Positions 11,901 to 19,200 of a stretch of 64,000 nucleotides of DNA are shown here, piece after piece. Position 1 is the first letter of the stretch, and every line of letters begins with the position of its first letter. The translations under genes were made by a program, and so were the position numbers. Under the pieces are notes generated by a model, which had not been told where the DNA came from, did not search any database, and was given only the letters and a program-made list of their open reading frames with translations. This DNA comes from Durusdinium trenchii (taxonomy: Eukaryota; Sar; Dinophyceae; Suessiales; Symbiodiniaceae): positions 207,656 through 271,655 of the forward strand of contig CAXAMN010025683.1 of the NCBI GenBank assembly GCA_963970005.1, written 5' to 3'.

Positions 11901-12718
11901 AGGTGGTGAGTGCATCCTGCGCATTGGCCTCTGCAGTGCGCATTCATCGACCCCCCAAGCTTAGGTTTTGGAAATACTGATTCTTGAATGGATGCAAATT
12001 GTTCGGTCTTGGGTCCTCACTTCACTAGTGATTGATTGTGAGACAAATCCTAACAATTCCAGTATGCACAGGTTATTGGAACTAAACATCCCGTTTACTC
12101 GATCGATCTATTTGTAATATTCATTGGTCATATTGCAAATACCTTCGATGCATGCTAGTGAACGACAGAAAAACATAGATCGCAGTGATGATCGCTCATG
12201 GGATTATTGCACGTATACAAAGATTTCCGGAACGCCGCGTGGACTGCCCAAATTCATGAAGCAGGGGCCCTGTTGAAGCTGATTGCGCTGAGTTGCCACA
12301 CAGGATGGCGGGAAAGAAGCCATGGCAAACATCCCCTTTAGCGTTGAGTGCAAAAGCATCCAATTTGCTCTTGTCGTGGGGAGTGCCGCTTTTGATGCTA
12401 CTTGGTGGAATGTATGTCCGCCACCGCATGCCGAGACTCACTCTTTGGTCTTAGATCTTAGCAGGCCTCTATAGGGCACCGATGGACAGAATCACGAGTT
12501 CAATCTTGGTTGGCTCCTATATGGATGAGCTATTTGAGAACATAATACTGAATCTTGCCGCCTGCCGAGACTGCATCTATGTGATTCTATCGCACAAGAA
12601 ATTCCACCTTGCCAATCCCGCCGGGTTTCAAGCTCAGCATGTGTGGAAACGTCGCAGTTCAAAGACACAGGCAGCAAGCAAGTACTGGCCTGTAAATCCT
12701 CAAATCGTAGGCGCATGA
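5933..12718 (+). CDS. gene A: multi-exon gene of unknown function, N-terminal to acidic/RG-rich part (model)
   Basis: About seventeen short exons on the + strand can be chained from an ATG at 5933. Joins supported by frame, phase and AG-G acceptors include 5980/6114, 6802/6948, 7037/7193, 7644/7797, 8014/8215, 8943/9242, 9976/10119, 10198/10484 and 10582/10787. Several need GC or GA donors. The protein begins with a globular-looking part (exons to about 7.65 kb), then an acidic linker, an Arg-Gly tract and a Lys-rich tail, then shorter exons of uncertain frame. I recognise no enzyme motif, so no function is proposed. The methyltransferase-like exons starting at 12871 may be its C-terminal part, since the same strand and spacing continue, but no unbroken phase chain links them. 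Confidence is moderate that this is a real gene and low that the model is complete. Confidence 0.5.
6065..6111. repeat. GT/GTGC microsatellite at an intron 3' end
   Basis: GTGC/GT dinucleotide and tetranucleotide repeats run up to the CAG acceptor at 6111-6113, directly before exon 2 of gene A. On the + strand the tract replaces the usual pyrimidine tract. Confidence 0.85.
6114..6229 (+). CDS. gene A exon 2
   Basis: Opens after CAG with AFFMDFLEDDDWLNA and continues through RRKLLRQRAGLSPKD to TKKAFASE. The 3' boundary is uncertain: AAAG-GT at 6230 is a normal donor (phase 2), but a phase-0 donor slightly earlier would be needed to join the next good exon at 6520. Composition is amphipathic and charged, as expected for real protein. 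Confidence 0.6.
6520..6573 (+). CDS. gene A exon 3
   Basis: Eighteen codons reading VPKWNFIIVDKDHVGARE, phase 0 at both ends, acceptor AAG-G and donor GAG-GC. Two other frames are open through the upstream 60 bases, so a longer exon in another frame (ALGKRTSLKSRDV) cannot be excluded. Confidence 0.5.
6719..6802 (+). CDS. gene A exon 4
   Basis: Twenty-eight codons, phase 0 to phase 0, starting after AAG with VENDMNYPFLLDYLA and ending PPKPLELK before a GT donor (AAG-GTGGGC). The hydrophobic/charged pattern looks like a folded helix. No family recognised. Confidence 0.65.
6948..7037 (+). CDS. gene A exon 5
   Basis: Thirty codons starting HGKTTCVQEALAWCS and ending NPFKEIALHE. The donor must be GC (GAG then GCCTTG) to join phase 0 to 7193. 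Donor and acceptor share AGGCC, a five-base direct repeat. Confidence 0.6.
7193..7294 (+). CDS. gene A exon 6
   Basis: Begins AWAETEGGIIRGCVA and continues YVFQRFQRNQESRP. This frame was preferred to a second open frame because it joins the previous exon in phase with a shared AGGCC. The 3' end is only bounded by the TGA at 7298. Confidence 0.55.
7537..7644 (+). CDS. gene A exon 7
   Basis: Reads PKADNKLNPFHGRKG then HTKMETLKSLIRSKL and ends MDCLPW before a GT donor. A competing Gln-rich frame is open over the same bases. The chosen frame joins phase 0 to the acceptor at 7797. The 5' end is uncertain because the frame stays open upstream. Confidence 0.5.
7797..7827 (+). CDS. gene A exon 8, very short
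   Basis: After TTTCAG the phase-0 frame gives GYKFWTHLQL and then a stop, so a donor must lie at about 7828 (GA). Ten codons only. It continues the aromatic pattern of the preceding exon (DCLPW). Tentative. Confidence 0.35.
7880..8014 (+). CDS. gene A exon 9, basic linker
   Basis: Reads QLQCAPSAHSWNQEH, then GMLSPDGRKTPTRGR and ends EEVAGDSG at a GT donor. Basic and disordered, probably the start of the low-complexity middle of the protein. Another frame is open for the first 60 bases. Confidence 0.5.
8215..8665 (+). CDS. gene A exon 10, acidic disordered region
   Basis: The frame opens with ETKKAVMDNMDTQPM and holds an acidic stretch around 8340-8400 (EESAEEEEQTQDE) and several Ser/Asp patches such as ESDEDCMLSP. 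The ORF extends upstream to 8131, but the AG-G acceptor at 8213-8214 gives phase 0 with the previous exon. The 3' donor (AAAG-GT at 8666) is a guess. Likely an unstructured linker with possible casein-kinase-type phosphosites. Confidence 0.6.
8821..8943 (+). CDS. gene A exon 11
   Basis: Reads MQDRKPLAAPVEIPQ, then SLEAQADEQLKAL and ends DDVHKAEM at ATG-GTAAAA, a good GT donor, phase 0. It joins the exon at 9242 without a frame break. Confidence 0.6.
9242..9976 (+). CDS. gene A exon 12, acidic, RG-repeat and Lys-rich region
   Basis: The longest exon of gene A, 245 codons. In order: AQAAIRQMCKETAAA helix, acidic run DEEEEVEAKAEK, a (RG)n tract from about 9364 to 9405, a Pro/Glu segment, a duplicated DEAHDEAH at about 9616-9640, a basic/SR part (RSRHKHLAKLRSMSR) and a charged tail. 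The frame joins the next exon if the donor is GA (AAG then GAGCCC), leaving a shared AGGAG at both junctions. RG tracts commonly bind RNA/DNA or are arginine-methylated, but nothing here proves a role. Confidence 0.75.
10119..10198 (+). CDS. gene A exon 13
   Basis: Starts after CCAG with EEKMNVLRAIAEQDE and continues FLILPESCADAM. If unspliced the frame ends at TGA 10209-10211, so this could be a terminal exon. A GT donor at 10199 (phase 2) joins instead to 10484. Confidence 0.6.
10484..10582 (+). CDS. gene A exon 14
   Basis: Phase-2 exon after AAG-G reading SFTLYPPDDVKKKSS, then SNLSNIGVVPEAK, ending AAT GG before GTG. Ser/Lys-rich. Confidence 0.55.
10787..10901 (+). CDS. gene A exon 15
   Basis: Phase 2 after GAG-G: LATTRANTASFQVSR, then VDGIEERVADTNKRQ, ending GMPELQ before a GC donor (CAG-GCATGG). 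The other two frames are also partly open, and phase agreement with 10582 decides this one. Confidence 0.45.
11287..11326 (+). CDS. small exon, frame uncertain
   Basis: Forty bases bounded by TTTCAG-G and CAAG-GTAAGC, the strongest donor in the region. Two frames are open: VELSQRSGGVAIQ (phase 0) and WNLAKEAAGWPYK. The splice sites are good. The product is unknown. Confidence 0.45.
11607..11651 (+). CDS. small exon, frame uncertain
   Basis: Bounded by TTGGCAG and TTTGG-GTAACG. Open frames read YQNLDRRIKPDSMF or TKIWIAGSSLIPCL. The second matches the phase of the preceding small exon, the first looks more like soluble protein. Confidence 0.35.
11797..11902 (+). CDS. exon, unknown product
   Basis: Reads GRLCKSSEVQCQHDQ, then FDTQDFAVKISSNQA and ends VMVEKG at a GT donor. 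Reading upstream is closed by TAA at 11790, which supports an acceptor at 11795-11796. Confidence 0.45.
12211..12324 (+). CDS. exon, unknown product
   Basis: Reads YKDFRNAAWTAQIHE, then AGALLKLIALSCHTG, WRERSH, with a possible GC donor after CATG. The mix of aromatic, hydrophobic and charged residues is protein-like. A - strand ORF over the same bases is judged a shadow. Boundaries approximate. Confidence 0.4.
12482..12718 (+). CDS. exon or short ORF, unknown product
   Basis: Open frame MDRITSSILVGSYMD, ELFENIILNLAACRD, then a basic tail HVWKRRSSKTQAASK, ending in TGA at 12716-12718. It could be an exon upstream of the methyltransferase motif exon or a non-coding ORF. No splice sites assigned. 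Confidence 0.35.
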   Translation: MDRITSSILVGSYMDELFENIILNLAACRDCIYVILSHKKFHLANPAGFQAQHVWKRRSSKTQAASKYWPVNPQIVGA

Positions 12719-12870
12719 TGTGGATGGATCAAGGATATCGACTATGAACCGACTTCAACATGATCCATATATAACAGTTCTCTCAATTAATTAAGTAAGA
12801 GAGTATACTGCATATTAAAAATGAAGTATGATCTAATATACAGAGGATTGATATGTGTTTTGTGACTGAG

Positions 12871-12923
12871 GACCTCATGGTGGTTGATGCCTTCTGCGGA
12901 CAAGGTGAAATTACCCGTGCTTT
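12871..12923 (+). CDS. methyltransferase-like exon: motif I
   Basis: After CTGAG the frame reads DLMVVDAFCGQGEITRAF. The D-x-F-x-G-x-G-x(4)-F pattern is motif I, the S-adenosylmethionine loop of C5 methyltransferases. The 3' boundary is unclear. The frame ends in TAA at 12940-12942, so the donor lies before it. Confidence 0.65.
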
Positions 12924-15410
12924 CAGTCTGGAGCTTGGATAACATCAAGATTGGGTGCACTGGACTGCCCACTCGCCAGTGGAGGGGGTTCACCATTTCC
13001 AGAACTGTGGAACTAGTCTTCTTTCGACGATGCATCCATATCTCAGCTCAGCTACAGAGCCAATAAGGAAAAACAGTTCAGTTGCAAACATTTGCAAAAG
13101 CAACCTGACCTGATGGTTCGTGTTGAGGACGTGAAGGGCAGCAAGCGCTGGGATCTCAGAAACAATTAAACGCTACCGGTGGGAGACCAAAATAGGAAGA
13201 TCTGATCAACTGCTTTCATTAAATTTGTAGGGTTGATCATTGACTGGAAGTCAATTTGAATTCGTGGTAAATTCATGTGGATCAACTCTTGAACTTTCAT
13301 TCTTCTCCCAAATCAATAATTGTTATATTAATTACTTAATTAATACCTACCGGATACCCTTTCCGGGTTGAAAGGCAAGCGGTAAGCGGAATATATGCAG
13401 CACATGGGTCAGAATGGCCAGCCGGCTCTGAGGGCGTGCTTCGACCTGCTTCTCCATGGCGATGATGGTGACATCCTCCACCCGCACAAACCTCAGAACA
13501 AAGCGTTCGAGCAGGAAGACGACGTGTACACAGTTATTGATTGCGAATGTGCCCAAAACTTTGCACACATCACTACCTGAACTGTTCTTGACACAACACA
13601 CAGGATTTGGATGGCCTTATAATTAGATCTGCTCTATCACGCAACCATGCATGCGCCCACTATATCATAATCAACAGTGTGTGCGCTGTGCGAACACGGA
13701 TCCACCACTGACTGCTGAGGAGGGGGTTCAGGAACATTCTGCTGATGGTCCTTCGCTTGAAAAGGCGTGGTCTACTGGTCGGAGGACCACCTTGCAACTC
13801 GTGGATTTTCATCAATGCTGCTACTCATGGCCGACGGAAAGACAATATATTTGGCAATACTAACCGCAAGTATGTGTCAGATGCAACTGCGAAACTAGGC
13901 ACTATAATTGAAAGGGTTTGTGCAACATGCATGTCATGTATGCTGTGGACATACTATACACCCTTTATTTTGAACATACACAGCCAAGGATCACCTGCCG
14001 CTTTATCTTACTGGGGTTGGTTGCCATTGCCAGAGATGCTTTCTTCCTGGGGGAGCAACCATCTTCAAGTCTGATGACGGACTTCCCATACATGCTGTTC
14101 ATGGCTTCTGTTGTGGCACCACTATACTGGAGTAAGGTGAGCTTGTCATATCCCCAGTTGCTGCATAATATATACAGCTAATTTGCAATGAGAGGTAATT
14201 GTGGAAAGTCAAAATCCACCGCAGTTTATATGTTATGAATGCATTCGTGTGCAAACTAAGTCCCATGGGGGCTTACGGCCACCCCAACACAAAGCCGACG
14301 AAGATGTTTGGCACTCTGCTTCAGCCTCAATGACAGGTACTCACTGTTCTAAAATTAATATGCTTGCATGACACTTGCGACCCTCAATGGCAAACCCGGA
14401 AACCTGTGCACGCACCATCCCAGGCCATACATGCAGCGCTTTAAACGCAAGCTGTCTGCGGCTGACAAGCGACGCATCAACAAGAACAAAGCGATCAAGA
14501 AGTTCCAGACTGTACGCAAAACCATCAATAAGACCACTGGAAAAACCCAGGTGTAGCTTGCTGTGGATTTTAGCTCAGACTTTATTTTGGGCACAACTAT
14601 CAATAGTCCATTTTGCCAACCAACATTCATCAAATTTACTCGTGTGCCATAGCGGCCTGTTGGGACACATGTGCACCTAAAATCTCATTAGTGCTCAAAT
14701 GAAAGGGGACATGCGACTGCCTGTACTGTGTAAGGACGGGCTCCGATGGCTTGAAGCGATCAGCTATCTACCCCTCCAAGTTCGCTGAGTTCCTGGCTAG
14801 AAACCATCTGAAGTTTGCAGATGCTTGGTCGCATGTTTTCTATACACAAATGGTCCGTGGCAAGATTAACAAGGCAAGGTACACTATACTGTACACTATA
14901 TAAATTAATATATTATATTGTTATATTGTTATATTGCGATGCCACATTTGCAGCTTGATGGCTTTCATTCCATCATGCAACTCGACACACACTACTGCAT
15001 GAGGGCCAACCTGGATCCACGCTGAAGAAGTTCATCCCAGTTCCAGCAGAAGCAGAAACACAACTGGAGGTCTGGTGTCAGTTGCATTCCGTTTTGTGTT
15101 GTATGCATGCATGGCAGTAAGGAAGAAGCTTATTTCGATATGACTTACTGAATCACAACACAACAGGGTGAATGCAGATGTCCTAGATTTCACGTCCATG
15201 CTTTGAGAGTTCCAAGTTTGAAGCACCAGCTGTACATTTGATGTGTAGACAGAATGAGACCTAATTCTACATATGCGCACTTGTGAACAAATGAACATTG
15301 TGTGCCAAGGGCCCATACAAATGGCGACACGCCCGCTTGGCTGCCTTCCGTGCTGACTTGCAGAAGCGGGTGGAGGGGGGAACATACATTCCCCTTCTCC
15401 GGGAAGGCTT
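12871..15410 (+). CDS. DNA cytosine methyltransferase-like gene, multi-exon (model)
   Basis: Exons on the + strand encode, in order, a SAM-binding motif I (DAFCGQGEITRAF), a PC-type motif (LLVGGPPCNSW), a hydrophobic helix and EQPSSS block, a short PMGAYGHPNTKPTK block, a Lys/Arg-rich region and a C-terminal charged part. This order and these blocks match a family I know from dinoflagellate gene sets that is related to C5 cytosine methyltransferases. Members are often multi-copy and may be element-borne. The cysteine of the PC motif is kept. Joins 13932/13989, 14138/14261, 14552/14735, 14873/15004 and 15069/15310 keep phase using GT, GA, GT, GC and GT donors. The target-recognition region and the link between motif I and the PC exon are not resolved. 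Activity is not shown. Confidence 0.65.
13101..13163 (+). CDS. possible linking exon of the methyltransferase-like gene
   Basis: A frame reads QPDLMVRVEDVKGSK then RWDLRN, which resembles the motif II/III area of the family (a basic residue, then Asp-Leu, before the next helix). A second frame from the AG at 13135-13136 (AASAGISETIKRYRW) is also open. Not resolved. Confidence 0.3.
13720..13932 (+). CDS. methyltransferase-like exon: PC (catalytic) motif
   Basis: Reads GFRNILLMVLRLKRR, then GLLVGGPPCNSWIFI, then NAATHGRRKDNIFGN and a helix ending about KLGTIIERVCATCM. GGPPCNSW corresponds to motif IV, whose Cys attacks the cytosine ring in active enzymes. The donor chosen (AT-GTCATG) gives phase 2 and joins 13989. 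Confidence 0.7.
13989..14138 (+). CDS. methyltransferase-like exon: EQPSSS block
   Basis: Acceptor CCAAG-G, reading ITCRFILLGLVAIAR, DAFFLGEQPSSSLMT, then DFPYMLFMASVVAPL. The [V/G]EQPxSS block with flanking hydrophobic helix is a hallmark of this dinoflagellate family and may correspond to the ENV-type motif VI area. A GA donor at 14139 keeps phase with the next exon. Confidence 0.7.
14261..14320 (+). CDS. methyltransferase-like exon: GAYGHPNTKPTK block
   Basis: Short exon after CTAAG reading PMGAYGHPNTKPTKM then FGTLL, a conserved block of the family. In-frame TGA follows at 14331. The 3' boundary is unresolved. Confidence 0.65.
14371..14552 (+). CDS. methyltransferase-like exon: basic region
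   Basis: Reads TLATLNGKPGNLCTH, HPRPYMQRFKRKLSA and ADKRRINKNKAIKKF, ending TGKTQV with a GT donor (CAGGT-GTAGCT). There is no AG acceptor directly before the frame opens (in-frame TAA at 14356), and only about 50 bases separate it from the previous exon. This join is either non-canonical or damaged. Confidence 0.6.
14735..14873 (+). CDS. methyltransferase-like exon
   Basis: Phase-2 exon after GTAAG-G: TGSDGLKRSAIYPSK then FAEFLARNHLKFADA, WSHVFYTQMVRGKINK. The LKxSxxYPxxF block is typical of the family's C-terminal part. A GC donor (AAG-GCAAGG) joins phase 0 to 15004 with AAGGC/GAGGGC similarity at the junctions. Confidence 0.65.
15004..15069 (+). CDS. methyltransferase-like exon
   Basis: Twenty-two codons, phase 0 to 0: GQPGSTLKKFIPVPA then EAETQLE, donor GAG-GTCTGG. 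A different frame (ANLDPR) is open for the first 20 bases. Phase agreement on both sides supports the chosen one. Confidence 0.6.
15310..15410 (+). CDS. methyltransferase-like exon
   Basis: Acceptor CCAAG-G and donor TT-GTGAGT, the consensus-like donor of the gene. Reads GPYKWRHARLAAFRA, then DLQKRVEGGTYIPLL, REGL. The protein must continue downstream, possibly via a short exon after the AG at 15582-15583. Confidence 0.65.
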
Positions 15411-15836
15411 GTGAGTGAGCCACCTTTTGTCTTTTGTAATTAAATTGCATTGTAAAATGCAACGGTTCAGGAGGTGTTGGAGGGCATGACTTGTTTGCTA
15501 GAAGAGCTTTATAAATTTGACCACTGACATACGTGTGACTGGTCTATCAGGGATCATTTCATGTGTGCCAACTGCCTCTGCAGAGCTCGGCATGTCAGTT
15601 CGTGTCCTGACACGTGCTGGTGATTGGCTTCGAAAGAACCTTCCCATGTGGTCACTTGCTTATGCATGGGCATCCACAGGGACTGAACTGGAACATGGAG
15701 GAGTCAGATCTAGATATGGCCAAAAAGGAGTCGCACGATTACATGTCAACCCATATGGCAGTTGTATATAGTGTACATGTCAAAGTTGCACAAAACACTG
15801 TTTGATGCCAAAAAAACGATATATTGCATTCTGAAA

Positions 15837-15990
15837 ATTGGGACCGTGAACCATCGTGAAATGTCCATTTTAAAGCGTGAACGCCCATTTCAAAGCGTGA
15901 ACGTACCGTGAAACTTTACCCCCTAAAAACATGATATTTCATGGAGAACGTGAACAGCGTGAACCACCGTGAACAGCGTGAACCACCCCG
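15837..15990. repeat. GTGAAC/CCATTT degenerate tandem repeat
   Basis: The word CGTGAAC recurs about nine times with spacers such as CACCGTGAACAGCGTGAA and CCATTTTAAAGCGTGAACG. Similar GTGAAC/CCATTT words occur near 26.55 kb and an ACGACCATTT variant near 5.13 kb. Probably intronic. Confidence 0.75.
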
Positions 15991-16060
15991 AACCGGCTCT
16001 TAAGACCCATCTGCAATCCGAGAAGCCTTTTTGACCCAGGGGCTGGCCACTCGCATGTAG

Positions 16061-16207
16061 GGTGGGATGGTGTCCGCGGCAGATGTAGCCTTGCAGCGGG
16101 CCGCTGACCGAGCTCGGAGGCGTGTGGATCTGGAAGTTGCACTTGCAAGAATCCAGCGGGAAGTGGGCTATGAAATCGCTACAGAGTATCATGAGCTCTT
16201 TCCATGG
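16061..16207 (+). CDS. gene B exon: Arg/Ala helix
   Basis: Opens after CATGTAG (an in-frame stop spans the acceptor) with GGMVSAADVALQRAA, DRARRRVDLEVALAR, IQREVGYEIATEYHE and ends LFPW at a GT donor. High helix propensity. It could belong to the methyltransferase-like gene instead. Confidence 0.6.
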
Positions 16208-19200
16208 GTTTCAGTCCTGTCCATGCCTTATCACCTACTTAATGTGACTCTTGTGCAATTTGATGTATGATGAATGCATTACATTCTTCGATATTTGAAA
16301 AACATGTTCTATGAAGCTTGCAACTTATCGGAACACTTGTCCTCTTGTGCACATGTCCTACTTCTCTCGAGGTTGGCCGACAGGATTGCTTCCGATACGA
16401 GTTATGCCCCTCAACTTCGAACTCCGCCTTCTGCAGGAGGGTAGGGCTTAGTGGGGCGTGTGGGTTGTGTGCGAACGGTCATTGCGCATGTGTGATTGGG
16501 TCGTTGCAGCGGTTGTATGCACTGTTAGTTTGCGATGTCATGCACCTGGTACCAGTTCTACTTTCAAGCTGCAACATGTTTGCGATATGACATATATATT
16601 ATATAGTTTAATTCATAGATTCTATAGAGTAGGCTCATGCACACATTGTAGTGTCCTGTGCTATCTGTGGCATGTACTACATCGCAATTGCACGGATTGT
16701 GAATACCATATAATATATATGACCATAAATTGAACCGATACAACATAGAATAATTAGAATCGATCCGGCGCTTCAGGAGCAACAAGTACTGCGAGCACAA
16801 TCCCAGCCACGGATGAAGCGGCCAGAGAAAATGCTCGGCGGGGTTGTGCCGAGGCCCGTCGCATGGCAGAGAGAACGCATCAGGGACCAGTTGTCCGTGT
16901 AGATGGTGTTCCAGTGGTGCCTGAAGTGGTGGCTACACCGCCGGACAAGATCCGGCGTAGGGACACTATGCCCCTGAGTAATCCATCAGCGCCAAAGGAA
17001 GCTTGTGCCGGAATGCAGGCACCTTCATGTGGTGAGGCAGCGGCTTCACTCACTGCATCAGTGCCTATCTCCAGGTCCCAAAAGAAGAAATGCAAGAGGT
17101 CCAACAAGAAGAAGAAGCAAGCAACGGCCGTGAAAGGCCCCACGGCTTCAGAACCATGTCCAGCTCCGCTTGGCAATGAAGCTGCTTTGCATACCTCCAA
17201 TGGGGTGTCTGGCCATGGTGGCCAAGAGAACGGTGCAGCCCCAACCGAATCTGTGGGTGACACTGACATGCCCCCTGCTGATGTCCCAGCTCAGCTGACT
17301 GATGCCAAGACCACCTCAACTGAGGAAAACAATGAAGCTGCAAATGTGAGCAGTGGCACGAAGGATGGGTCATGTTCCAGGTCAGAACCATCGTCCAACA
17401 AGCCTACTGCGTCAAAAGCAGCTCCCAAGCCAAAGGCGCAAGTGAAAGCTGAAGAATCTACCACGCCCAGTGTCAGGCAGCGGGTCAAGGGAGAACCTAT
17501 CACCCATGCAGAAGCGGTCAAGCGATCCCACTCAGACAGTTTCAGGCGGGCGTGTTCGTCTGTTCAGCAAACTCCCTCTGCGTGCCCGCCTGTGGAACCG
17601 CAAACAAATGGAGATTTGCCCAGCCCTCTGCATGACAGTCAAGCAGAGGAACCGTCAGCTGCAGCTGATATGATGGAAGCGGATACGGACCAACAGAAGA
17701 CACAACAAAAGGATGGGACGACGCCGAGTGAGCCGGCGGGATCGGAACATGATGAACCTGACGGTGATGATGATGAAGAATATAATGAAGAAGAGGAAGA
17801 GGAGGAGGAACCAGCAGAACCGGGTCATGAAGAGAAGGAAAAGGAGGAGATGGGCAAGACCAAGAAGGATGCACCCAGTACTGTCAGTACTGTGGAAGGC
17901 AAGGATAAGGAACCCAAGAAGAAGAAAGAAAAGACGCCAGAACAAAAAGCAGCTCACGCGAGGTATATGCGCTTCTCGAGAAGTCTTTCCAGCATCTCGG
18001 CTTCGAAGCAACTGTGGCGGTTTTCTCAAATGCCTTCGTCGTTGGATAGTATAGAGAGCCCACCACACTACATGTCCATCAAGTAGATCAGATTGTTACC
18101 AATTTAGTAGTTTCTTGGGCATTGATGTTACATGGAAATCATCGAAATGGTGACTAGAATCCAGCGACCAATATGTTGAACAACCACTCTCTTAGAGCCA
18201 ATCACCTTCATTCATTAGTATCGCACGTGTGCACTTGAAAACCTAAACTGGTGCGCAATTTTTGCTGGAATCTGGCTTGTGGGGACTATGACGCATGGCC
18301 CAGGCAAATTCACACCAGAAGCCATTCGAAAAGCTGGGGCGTCGTCGAAGTACTGTGTCTTGCTGAAACTTAGATCTGTCTTTGATCGAGATGGCCAGGC
18401 AAACTGATATATCTAGAAAATATAGATTTATTGTTGGAACACAAAGATCGATCGAGCTCTAATCTCAAACGTCGTAGTAGTAAACACTCTCGGACCATGT
18501 ATACCCAAGGCACGGAAAAACTACAGATCCTCATGGATGAATGGCTTAGTTGCCAGGGGGCATGGACAAAAAGTGCCTTCTACCAGCGTGTCATGGAGAA
18601 ACGGTCTATGAGCCAGCGCGGTGCGCGGGTGTGGCTCACCCAGCACCAAATTGCTGAGAAGTACAAAAGCGAGCTCATAGCATCCCGAATTTGCGAGCAG
18701 AAGCGGAGCGATCCGGAGCTCTTCCGGACTCAAACAAAACTTCATCCCGATGACCCGTCAGAGGAGTGGGCGCTTCAGTGCAATTGTTTTTGAACAGCAG
18801 TGCACCAATCACTCATCACATGGTAATTAGCACTCTTCAAACGCTCATTGCTGAAACCACATGCCAGAATTAGAACTTACATGGATCAGGAAGCTGTCCA
18901 GCATTTGGACATCCAACTATTCTTCCAGATATAGAAAGCTCTTGCACAAGACATTCAATCCGTCCATGGAAGAATCTTATTAAGTTGTATGTTGCTACGT
19001 GGCTGTGGATGACCCAGTACTTGAGTTTTCAAGAATGATCGATACATAACATGACACATAGCTTAATTTGTTCTCAGATCATATCATTATTATAATATTG
19101 TACAAGGCACGTGTCGCACAGCCAGTGCGATAGATCTCCGATTTATGGGTAGTATTGTTCCTTGCAGGAAATGAGACTCTTCCTCGTGTGGGACAGCGAT

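Noticed and set aside
17542-18068. - strand ORFs rich in Leu/Phe that look membrane-like
   Set aside because: They are the complement of the acidic/Lys-rich part of the gene B exon (GAA/AAG codons read as TTC/CTT).
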